DNA from: an uncultured Rhodoferax sp.
Lineage (GTDB): Bacteria; Pseudomonadota; Gammaproteobacteria; Burkholderiales; Burkholderiaceae_C
NCBI GenBank assembly: GCA_936943465.1
Contig: CAKZJN010000262.1
Coordinates: forward strand, 1-6,486
Length of the DNA stretch: 6,486 nt
Direction: 5' to 3'
In this document: piece by piece, positions 1-5,901 of the stretch
How the letters are laid out: every line of letters starts with the position of its first letter
Numbering within the stretch: position 1 is the stretch's first letter
Position numbers and translations under genes: made by a program
The notes under the pieces: model-generated
The model's database searches: none
Told to the model about the DNA's origin: nothing
Seen by the model: the letters and a program-made list of their open reading frames with translations, nothing else

Positions 1-1646
1 CGGTCCAGACCAAAGGCCAGACCACCGTGCGGAGGCGCGCCGTACTGCAGCGCGTCGAGCAGGAAGCCGAATTTCAGCTGTGCTTCGTCGGGCGTGATCT
101 TGAGCGCATCAAACACCTTTTGCTGCACATCGGCGCGGTGGATACGCACCGAGCCGCCACCCATTTCCCAGCCGTTCAAGACCATGTCGTAACCCTGGGA
201 GATGCACTTCTCGGGGGCAGTGACCATCCAGTCTTCGTGGCCTTCCTTGGGCGCGGTGAAGGGGTGGTGCACGGCGGAGTAACGGGCGTTCTCTTCGTCG
301 TATTCGAACATCGGGAAATCGACCACCCACATCGGACGCCAGCCGGCGGTGAACAGACCATTCTTCTTGCCGAACTCGCTGTGGCCGATCTTGATACGCA
401 GCGCGCCGATGGCGTCGTTGACGATCTTTTCCTTGTCTGCACCAAAGAAGATCAGGTCACCGTCTTGTGCGCCGGTGCGCTCCAGCACGGCTTGCAGCGC
501 CTTGTCGTGAATGTTCTTGACGATCGGGCTTTGCAGGCCGTCGCGGCCCTTGGCCAGTTCATTGACGCGGATGTAGGCCAGGCCCTTGGCACCGTAAATC
601 TTGACGAACTCAGTGTAGGCGTCGATCTCACCACGGCTGATGCCTGCCCCTTCCTTGGAGCCACCGGGTACGCGCAGGGCCACCACGCGGCCGCCCTTCA
701 TGGTGGCAGCACCCGAGAACACCTTGAAATCCACATCGGCCATCACGTCGGTCAACTCGGCGAACTCCAGGTTCACGCGCAGATCGGGCTTATCGGAGCC
801 GTACAGGCGCATGGCGTCCTGGTAGGTCATGACCGGGAACTCGCCCAGGTCCACACCGATGGTGTTCTTGAACACGGTGGTGATCATGCCCTGGAACATG
901 GCACGGATGTCTTCCTCGGCCAGGAAGGAAGTCTCGATATCGATCTGGGTGAATTCAGGCTGGCGGTCCGCGCGCAGGTCTTCATCGCGGAAGCACTTGG
1001 TGATCTGGTAGTAGCGATCGAACCCGGCCACCATCAGCAACTGCTTGAAGAGCTGGGGCGACTGGGGCAGCGCGAAGAACTGGCCATCGTGCACGCGGCT
1101 CGGCACCAGGTAATCGCGCGCGCCTTCGGGCGTGCTCTTGGTGAGCATGGGGGTCTCGATGTCCACAAAGCCGTTGGCATCCAGAAACTTGCGCACTTCC
1201 ATGGCCACGCGGTAGCGCAACATCAGGTTGTTTTGCATGTACGGGCGGCGCAGGTCCAGCACGCGGTGCGTCAGGCGGGTGGTTTCGGACAGGTTGTCGT
1301 CATCGAGCTGGAAGGGCGGGGTCACCGAGGGGTTGAGCACCTTCAACTCGTGGCACAGCACTTCAATCTTGCCGCTCTTGAGGTTGTCGTTGGCCGTGCC
1401 TTCGGGGCGCGCACGCACCAGGCCCTTGATCTGCACGCAAAACTCGTTGCGCAGGTCTTCGGCCACCTTGAACATGTCGGGGCGGTCCGGATCGCACACC
1501 ACCTGCACATAGCCTTCGCGGTCACGCAGGTCGACAAAAATCACGCCACCGTGGTCGCGACGGCGATTCACCCAGCCGCACAGGGTAACGGTTTGGCCCA
1601 ACAGGGCTTCGGTCACAAGACCGCAATAGTGGGAACGCATGGCCAT
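1..1646 (-). CDS. aspS: Aspartyl-tRNA synthetase, bacterial type (C-terminus cut by window edge)
   Basis: This class II aminoacyl-tRNA synthetase attaches aspartate to tRNA-Asp in the cytoplasm. Translating the minus strand from the ATG at 1646 gives 548 full codons with no stop, beginning MAMRSHYCGLVTEALLGQ. The N-terminal OB-fold anticodon-binding domain covers about residues 1-110 (GWVNRRRDHGG at 24-34). Class II motif 1 ends in ETPM (164-167, P166). QSPQ, of the aspartate/ATP pocket, is at 195-198. Motif 2, FRDEDLRADRQPEFTQ, starts at F219. The GAD insertion domain of bacterial AspRS should lie at roughly 290-420. The reading ends inside motif 3, GLAFGLD (542-548), with the catalytic arginine codon split by the edge; family members run to about 600 residues, so some 50 are missing. 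ATG 1646 is preceded by a weak AGAAAG; the next in-frame ATG, two codons on, is also possible. H32 and G83 suggest a non-discriminating enzyme (see findings). The gene lies 47 bases after the DUF502 gene. Confidence 0.97.
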   Translation of the reverse strand, partial: MAMRSHYCGLVTEALLGQTVTLCGWVNRRRDHGGVIFVDLRDREGYVQVVCDPDRPDMFKVAEDLRNEFCVQIKGLVRARPEGTANDNLKSGKIEVLCHELKVLNPSVTPPFQLDDDNLSETTRLTHRVLDLRRPYMQNNLMLRYRVAMEVRKFLDANGFVDIETPMLTKSTPEGARDYLVPSRVHDGQFFALPQSPQLFKQLLMVAGFDRYYQITKCFRDEDLRADRQPEFTQIDIETSFLAEEDIRAMFQGMITTVFKNTIGVDLGEFPVMTYQDAMRLYGSDKPDLRVNLEFAELTDVMADVDFKVFSGAATMKGGRVVALRVPGGSKEGAGISRGEIDAYTEFVKIYGAKGLAYIRVNELAKGRDGLQSPIVKNIHDKALQAVLERTGAQDGDLIFFGADKEKIVNDAIGALRIKIGHSEFGKKNGLFTAGWRPMWVVDFPMFEYDEENARYSAVHHPFTAPKEGHEDWMVTAPEKCISQGYDMVLNGWEMGGGSVRIHRADVQQKVFDALKITPDEAQLKFGFLLDALQYGAPPHGGLAFGLD

Positions 1647-1662
1647 AACTTGCTTTCTGAAC

Positions 1663-1680
1663 ACTGCCGTGGGGGGCAGT
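1663..1680 (-). other. Perfect inverted repeat (possible stem-loop) in the aspS leader
   Basis: A six-base perfect inverted repeat (ACTGCC / GGCAGT, arms 1663-1668 and 1675-1680, six-base loop) lies between the DUF502 stop and the aspS start. Read in the gene direction it is followed by GTTCAGAAAGCAAGTT and not by a run of T, so it does not look like an intrinsic terminator for this operon. Read on the plus strand it is followed by TGGTTTTATA, a weak T-rich tail, but no plus-strand gene leads into it. It could be a leader stem-loop or RNA-processing site upstream of aspS, or chance. Confidence 0.35.
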
Positions 1681-1693
1681 TGGTTTTATAGAT

Positions 1694-2353
1694 TTAGGTT
1701 GTAGAAACGGGAGTTGGTTTGGGAAGGTGTGGGTGTTCCGAAGGCACCACCGACCCCATGGAAATCACGTAGGTCAGCGCCTCGTCCACACTCATTTCGA
1801 GCTCAATCACTTCGGAGCGCGGCAGCATCAGAAAGAAGCCGCTGGTTGGATTGGGGGTGGTCGGCACGTACACGCTGACCATATCGCCACTCAGCTTTTT
1901 CTGAACCTCACCGCCGGGAACGCCGGTCTGGAAGGCAATGGTCCAGCAACCGGCGCGCGGGTACTGCACCAGCATGGCAGTACGGAAGGCGTTGCCATTG
2001 CTGGAAAACAACGTGTCGGATACCTTCTTGACGCTGTTGTAAATCGACTTGACGATGGGTATGTTCGTAAACAAGCGGTCCCATTGACGTAGCCACCAGC
2101 GACCCGCCACGTTGGACACCAGCGAACCGGTGACCAGCAACGCAGCGGCAACCAACACCACTCCGAGGCCCGGAATATGGTGCAGGCGCTCAATCAGCGG
2201 ATCCAACCCCGGCGGCGTGATGGCGGCCAAGAGGGACAGCAGACCGAAAAACACGGCATCCAGCGTGCCCACCAGCCACAACAGCACCCAGATGGTGATG
2301 GCCAAAGGCAGCCAGACCATCAGGCCGGTGAGCAGGTATTTCTTGAAGGGCAC
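1694..2353 (-). CDS. DUF502 family inner-membrane protein
   Basis: This 219-residue protein belongs to the DUF502 family, whose biochemical role is not known to me. Two hydrophobic segments are visible: about residues 7-29 (LLTGLMVWLPLAITIWVLLW, possibly continuing into the 33-45 stretch) and about 61-83 (PGLGVVLVAAALLVTGSLV). A soluble domain follows, with the family-typical IPIVKSIYNSVKKV (98-111) and PTTPNPTSG (164-172). The tail after about residue 204 is proline-rich and likely disordered. The start is a GTG; an AAGGA six bases upstream (2360-2364) supports it, and MPFKKYLLTG is a normal family beginning. It sits 23 bases after the zinc-ribbon gene and 47 before aspS, so the three are probably co-transcribed. 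Placement beside aspS is, from memory, common in Burkholderiales but does not reveal a function. Confidence 0.93.
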   Translation of the reverse strand: MPFKKYLLTGLMVWLPLAITIWVLLWLVGTLDAVFFGLLSLLAAITPPGLDPLIERLHHIPGLGVVLVAAALLVTGSLVSNVAGRWWLRQWDRLFTNIPIVKSIYNSVKKVSDTLFSSNGNAFRTAMLVQYPRAGCWTIAFQTGVPGGEVQKKLSGDMVSVYVPTTPNPTSGFFLMLPRSEVIELEMSVDEALTYVISMGSVVPSEHPHLPKPTPVSTT

Positions 2354-2359
2354 GTTGAT

Positions 2360-2364
2360 TCCTT
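2360..2364 (-). promoter_or_regulatory. Shine-Dalgarno that fixes the GTG start of the DUF502 gene
   Basis: AAGGA on the minus strand, with six bases between it and the GTG at 2353-2351. No ATG is available near this position in that frame, so this site is the main argument for the GTG start. Confidence 0.7.
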
Positions 2365-2376
2365 GGGTGTGATGCG

Positions 2377-2697
2377 TTATTCGCTGGCAGCTGGCGTGGC
2401 TTTGGGCGCTGCTGCCGGCGCGTCGGATTTAGAACCCGAAGATTCCGACGTGGCAGCACTGGCGGGCGCGTCGGAACCGCCTGCAGCGGTAGCTGGCGCC
2501 GAAGTCGATGCACCGGAACCCTTGAAATCGGTCACGTACCAGCCCGAACCCTTCAGTTGGAAGCCGGCGGCAGTGACCTGTTTCTGAAAGCTGGATTGCC
2601 CGCAAGACGGGCAATCCGTCAGCACGGGGTCGGAAATCTTTTGCAGCACGTCCTTGGCGAACCCGCAGGACTGGCATTTGTAAGCGTAGATGGGCAT
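2377..2697 (-). CDS. FmdB-type zinc-ribbon protein with Ala/Ser/Pro-rich tail
   Basis: This small 106-residue protein begins MPIYAYKCQSCG, the hallmark start of the FmdB/CxxC_CxxC_SSSS putative regulatory family. Two CxxC pairs (C8/C11 and C29/C32) should bind one zinc ion. The ribbon is followed by the conserved stretch FQKQVTAAGFQLKGSGWYVTDFKG (37-60). Residues 61-106 are almost entirely Ala, Ser, Pro, Gly, Thr with a few Asp, Glu and Lys, and are probably disordered; such tails vary in this family. The family name comes from a proposed regulator of a formamidase/amidase operon, but the real function is not established and no amidase genes are present here. The start at 2697 is chosen from family homology. 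A longer reading from a TTG at 2775 would add 26 residues overlapping ubiB and is unlikely. No Shine-Dalgarno is visible before the ATG (the preceding bases are GAGCCACCCCTTA). Confidence 0.92.
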   Translation of the reverse strand: MPIYAYKCQSCGFAKDVLQKISDPVLTDCPSCGQSSFQKQVTAAGFQLKGSGWYVTDFKGSGASTSAPATAAGGSDAPASAATSESSGSKSDAPAAAPKATPAASE

Positions 2698-2734
2698 TAA
2701 GGGGTGGCTCTGACCGGAGGTTGCAAAGCCTTCA

Positions 2735-2740
2735 ATTATA
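2735..2740 (-). promoter_or_regulatory. Candidate -10 element for fmdB-DUF502-aspS
   Basis: An exact TATAAT on the minus strand lies in the 52-base gap between the ubiB stop and the fmdB start, about 37 bases before the ATG. No good -35 box is present at 16-18 base spacing (the bases there read about TTCGGC). The next gene also lacks a visible Shine-Dalgarno. The element could give the downstream three genes their own transcript, but a single hexamer in an AT-rich gap can arise by chance. Confidence 0.35.
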
Positions 2741-2749
2741 GAGGCGCAC

Positions 2750-4318
2750 CTAAAAAAGCCGAACCCGGACCACAATCTGCATCACGACCAAGCCCACCGA
2801 AAAACCGACCACCATGGCAATCAGCCACTGCAGCATGCGGTTGGTGCGCCGTTGCTCCTGCAGCAGTTCGGCCACCAGTTTGTCGGACACATTGGGCTCT
2901 GCGGAGCGCTTCAGGAAGCCATGCACCAACATGGGCAACTCGGGCAGCAATTTGGCGTAATGCGGACCCTGCGCCTTGATTTGCTGCAGGAATTTTTGCG
3001 GCCCGACCTGCTCCAGCATCCATTTCTCCAGGAACGGCTTGGCCGTTTCCCACAGATCCAGATCGGGGTCGAGATCTCGGCCCAGTCCTTCAATGTTAAG
3101 AAGTGTTTTCTGCAGCAAGACCAGTTGTGGCTGAATTTCCACCTGAAAGCGGCGCGACATCTGGAACAGGCGCATCAACAGCAGGCCTAGCGAGATTTCT
3201 TTCAGCGGGCGGTCAAAGTACGGTTCGCACACCGAGCGCACCGACGCTTCGAGCTCGTCGACGCGGGTGTTGGACGGTACCCAGCCGGATTCAATGTGCA
3301 ACTCGGCGACCCGCTTGTAGTCGCGCCGGAAAAAAGCGGCAAAGTTTTGTGCCAGGTATTCCTTGTCCACTTCGGTCAGGGTTCCGACGATGCCGAAGTC
3401 GAGCGAAATGTAGCGCCCGAAAGTCTGAGGATCGAGGCTGACCTGAATATTGCCAGGGTGCATGTCGGCATGGAAGAAGCCGTCTCGGAACACCTGCGTG
3501 AAAAACAGCGTGACGCCATCGCGTGCCAGTTTCGGAATGTTGACGCCGGCAGCCCGTAGCTTTTCGACCTGGTTGATCGGCACGCCCACCATCCGCTCCA
3601 TGACCAGCACTTCGGTCGAGCAGAACTCCCACAGCATTTCGGGAATCAGTACCAACTGCAGATTCGCCATATTGCGGCGCAACTGCGCTGCGCTGGAGGC
3701 TTCACGAATCAGATCCAGCTCGTCGTGCAGGTACTTGTCAAACTCGGCCACCACTTCGCGGGGCTTCAGCCGTTTGCCGTCACCGGACAAGCCTTCCACC
3801 CAACCCGCCATCATGCGCATCAGGCTCAGGTCCTTGTCGATGGTGGACAACATGCCCGGACGCAGCACCTTGACGGCTACATCCCGCTGGCGCCCGCTCT
3901 TGTCCTTTACCACCGCAAAGTGAACCTGCGCGATGGAGGCGCTGGCAATCGGTTGCTGGTCAAACGAGACAAATATCTCTTTCAGCGTCTTGCCGGAATT
4001 GCGCTCAATGATGGCCACTGCCTCTGCCGTGGGGAACGGCGGCACCCGGTCCTGCAAGCGGGCCAGTTCGTCGGCAATATCCAGCGGAATCAGGTCGCGC
4101 CGCGTGGACAGCACCTGACCAAACTTCACAAAAATCGGCCCCAGGCGCTCCAGCGCCTCACGCAGTCGCTGCCCGCGCGGCGCATCGCGGCGCCCCACGG
4201 AGACCACGCGCGCAATCCAGTGCAGCCAGGGTTTCTGGAAGCTCTTGAGAACCAGCTCGTCCAGCCCGTAGCGCAGGACGATCCAGACGATAAAAAGGCC
4301 CCGCCCCAACCGGCTCAT
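2750..4318 (-). CDS. ubiB: UbiB, membrane atypical kinase/ATPase of ubiquinone synthesis
   Basis: UbiB is a 522-residue member of the ABC1/ADCK/UbiB protein-kinase-like family, needed for efficient ubiquinone synthesis. Family members act as ATPases thought to mobilise or deliver isoprenoid-quinone intermediates at the membrane, not as classical protein kinases. The diagnostic KxGQ motif is K65-F-G-Q68. The alanine-rich nucleotide loop is ASASIAQVH (125-133), and the ATP-binding lysine is K150 in VAVKVLRPG. The ExD motif is E200-L-D202 in HDELDLIREA. The catalytic loop HADMHPGN is at 283-290 and DFG at 307-309. A hydrophobic C-terminal stretch (about 497-518) should anchor it in the inner membrane, and the length is close to the E. 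coli protein. Its ATG overlaps the ubiJ stop in an ATGA, and no clear Shine-Dalgarno precedes it, so translation is probably coupled to ubiJ. All key residues are intact. Confidence 0.97.
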   Translation of the reverse strand: MSRLGRGLFIVWIVLRYGLDELVLKSFQKPWLHWIARVVSVGRRDAPRGQRLREALERLGPIFVKFGQVLSTRRDLIPLDIADELARLQDRVPPFPTAEAVAIIERNSGKTLKEIFVSFDQQPIASASIAQVHFAVVKDKSGRQRDVAVKVLRPGMLSTIDKDLSLMRMMAGWVEGLSGDGKRLKPREVVAEFDKYLHDELDLIREASSAAQLRRNMANLQLVLIPEMLWEFCSTEVLVMERMVGVPINQVEKLRAAGVNIPKLARDGVTLFFTQVFRDGFFHADMHPGNIQVSLDPQTFGRYISLDFGIVGTLTEVDKEYLAQNFAAFFRRDYKRVAELHIESGWVPSNTRVDELEASVRSVCEPYFDRPLKEISLGLLLMRLFQMSRRFQVEIQPQLVLLQKTLLNIEGLGRDLDPDLDLWETAKPFLEKWMLEQVGPQKFLQQIKAQGPHYAKLLPELPMLVHGFLKRSAEPNVSDKLVAELLQEQRRTNRMLQWLIAMVVGFSVGLVVMQIVVRVRLF

Positions 4319-4875
4319 TCAGGCGTGCCAGGTGAGGTTTCGGAGGATGCTTTGCTCTTGGCTCGCTGTCCCAGAAAGTCGCGCAGGGCGCCAGACATCT
4401 TGCGGCCGGTTTCCATCAGCAGGTGGGCCGGTGTGTCGCCCACGACGCGGGACAGGTCTTCCTCCACGTCCCAGCGCACGTTGTCGGCCAGCCAGTTCAC
4501 CTCTGCGGCCAATTGCACATCGCCCTCCACACGCACCGGGGGCTTGTCGCCCTGAATGACATGCTGTGCCAGCGCGAAAGGGGATTCTTCGGTAAGCACC
4601 AGCGTCAGGTCGGGCGTGGCGTCTTCACCGGCCAGATCCAACAAACCAGCAGGCGTTACACGCAGGCGAAAGGTGAAGCTGCGCCACTGCGTCAGGACAA
4701 CCCGCCCCGATTGGCGCACCAGGCGTTCCATCGCCTGCGGCTCCTGCATCAGCACATGGTTAAGCACCAACACGCATTTGCGCTGGGATTCATCTACAAG
4801 CCAGGCCGGTGGCGTGGGCGTCGGAAGATTGCGGAAAAAATCTTCCAGAAAAGAAAAGGGGGACTGTGTTGCCAT
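4315..4875 (-). CDS. ubiJ: UbiJ, SCP2-domain ubiquinone biosynthesis accessory factor
   Basis: This 186-residue protein fits UbiJ (formerly YigP; about 200 residues in E. coli) in length, domain and position. In E. coli UbiJ works with UbiK as a non-catalytic, lipid-binding part of the soluble Ubi complex that carries out the later ring modifications of ubiquinone. An SCP2-like lipid-binding domain spans roughly residues 36-133 and ends in VRVEGDVQLAAEVNWLADNV (114-133). The family-typical WDVEEDLSRVVGDTPAHLL follows at 135-153, then a charged helix and a short polar tail. The start at 4875 is the only ATG near the N-terminal end. A G-rich GGGGGA lies only two bases before it, which is close for a ribosome binding site. 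The gene follows the Tim44-like gene by 37 bases and overlaps ubiB by four. Sequence identity within UbiJ is usually low, so the assignment leans partly on gene order. Confidence 0.88.
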   Translation of the reverse strand: MATQSPFSFLEDFFRNLPTPTPPAWLVDESQRKCVLVLNHVLMQEPQAMERLVRQSGRVVLTQWRSFTFRLRVTPAGLLDLAGEDATPDLTLVLTEESPFALAQHVIQGDKPPVRVEGDVQLAAEVNWLADNVRWDVEEDLSRVVGDTPAHLLMETGRKMSGALRDFLGQRAKSKASSETSPGTPE

Positions 4876-4912
4876 AGTCCCCCATTATCGGGCATCGGCC
4901 CCGGTGTTGGTC

Positions 4913-5878
4913 TTATTGCAGCGCTTGCACACCCGCTACCAACCAGCCGCCGCCGCTCTTGGGCTTGGTCATGTTCCAGACTTCGCGGAACGGGCTCGGT
5001 CCGGCCGAGGGCTCTTCGCGGATCATGCCGGAATACTCCACGCTGGCCATGTAGTCATTGCCCAGCTCTTCAATGCCCAGCAAATGGGCTTCGAGCATGA
5101 CCACTTCGGTGGTGTTGGGTGCCATGCCGGTGTGCGCTTCCCGCTCGGCGAGTTGGCTACGGATTTCACTCAGCATTTCGTCCGTCATCATGGAGCGCAA
5201 CGCCGGCACATCGGAGCGATCCCAGGCGGCTTGCAGCGTAATGAAGTTGGACTTGGCGGCGCGCAAGAAGCCATCGGTATCAAAGCCTGCCGGCACGCCC
5301 CAGCTTTGCGAACCGGACAGCGCCGAACCAATCATCGAACCGCCACCCCCATCCAGAGGCGACATGCCGCTGCGTTCGAATGGGCGGGCCGAGGCGTCAT
5401 TGCCGACGTTTTCAGGTCGGTAGGCGCGCGCTGGCGGCATGCTAGCGCTGCCCGCACCCTGAAAGGCAAAAGGGCTGCTTTGCACCGCAGTCGCGGCACG
5501 TTTGCGCATAAAAAAGCCAATCAGCATCATGACGCCCATGGCCAGCAGAGCGAACATCAGCACCTGGCCAAATGCCTCGCCCATGCCGAGGGAGTTGGCC
5601 AGCCAGGCCAGACCCAAGCCCGCTGCCAGACCACCCAACATGGCGCCCCAGGGGCGGCGAGCGGGTTGCGCAGCCGGTGCCGCAGCAGGTGCGGGTTTGG
5701 CGGCCGCACTGTTCGCGGCCTGGCCGGGGGCCGCCGGCGTTGCGGGAGGCGTACTGCGCTGGGTTACGTTGCTCGACTGCTTGCCGAAAGACCCCCCACC
5801 GCCCAGGCGCTTAGCCGCCTCGGCATTCATTCCACCCAGCGCCATTGCTAGCGTCAAAACTACGACTGACCATTTCAT
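4913..5878 (-). CDS. Tim44-like domain protein with signal peptide and membrane segments
   Basis: This 321-residue protein begins with a likely signal peptide or N-terminal anchor (MKWSVVVLTLAMALGGMNAEA, possible cleavage near residue 21-22). A glycine-rich patch, KRLGGGGSFGKQSS (23-36), follows; this kind of motif recurs at this place in bacterial Tim44-like proteins. An Ala/Pro-rich linker spans about 42-74. Two hydrophobic segments follow, about 78-96 and 104-124, the second ending in basic FMRKR. After a Gly/Ser-rich linker, residues about 200-321 form the Tim44-like (NTF2-fold) domain, starting FDTDGFLRAAKSNFITLQAAWD. The mitochondrial relative is an import-motor subunit, but the bacterial role is unknown. 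There are no cysteines. AGGGGA at 5884-5889, five bases before the ATG, supports the start. The gene lies 23 bases after ubiE and 37 before ubiJ, so it is probably co-transcribed with the ubiquinone genes. A direct role in ubiquinone synthesis is only inference. Confidence 0.9.
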   Translation of the reverse strand: MKWSVVVLTLAMALGGMNAEAAKRLGGGGSFGKQSSNVTQRSTPPATPAAPGQAANSAAAKPAPAAAPAAQPARRPWGAMLGGLAAGLGLAWLANSLGMGEAFGQVLMFALLAMGVMMLIGFFMRKRAATAVQSSPFAFQGAGSASMPPARAYRPENVGNDASARPFERSGMSPLDGGGGSMIGSALSGSQSWGVPAGFDTDGFLRAAKSNFITLQAAWDRSDVPALRSMMTDEMLSEIRSQLAEREAHTGMAPNTTEVVMLEAHLLGIEELGNDYMASVEYSGMIREEPSAGPSPFREVWNMTKPKSGGGWLVAGVQALQ

Positions 5879-5901
5879 ACTTGTCCCCTATTAAATTTTG
5901 T

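Noticed and set aside
27..1691. 554-codon open frame on the plus strand opposite aspS
   Set aside because: It is exactly antisense to a clearly conserved aspS reading. Its product is rich in His, Gln, Ala and Val with no recognisable domain, as expected of an antisense frame in GC-rich coding DNA.
2698..2775. 26-residue N-terminal extension of the zinc-ribbon protein from a TTG
   Set aside because: It would overlap the end of ubiB, and the family begins at MPIYAYKC; the extension has no family resemblance.
3725..4555. 276-codon open frame on the plus strand opposite ubiB and ubiJ
   Set aside because: It is a shadow of ubiB, whose kinase-like motifs are all intact on the minus strand.
4876..4912. 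Possible small hairpin (GGGC/GCCC) between the Tim44-like gene and ubiJ
   Set aside because: The stem is only four base pairs with no T-run, too weak to call a terminator.
4556..5851. 431-codon open frame on the plus strand opposite ubiJ and the Tim44-like gene
   Set aside because: It runs antisense across two supported genes and their gap, is Arg/His/Ala-rich without any family resemblance, and has no matching gene context.
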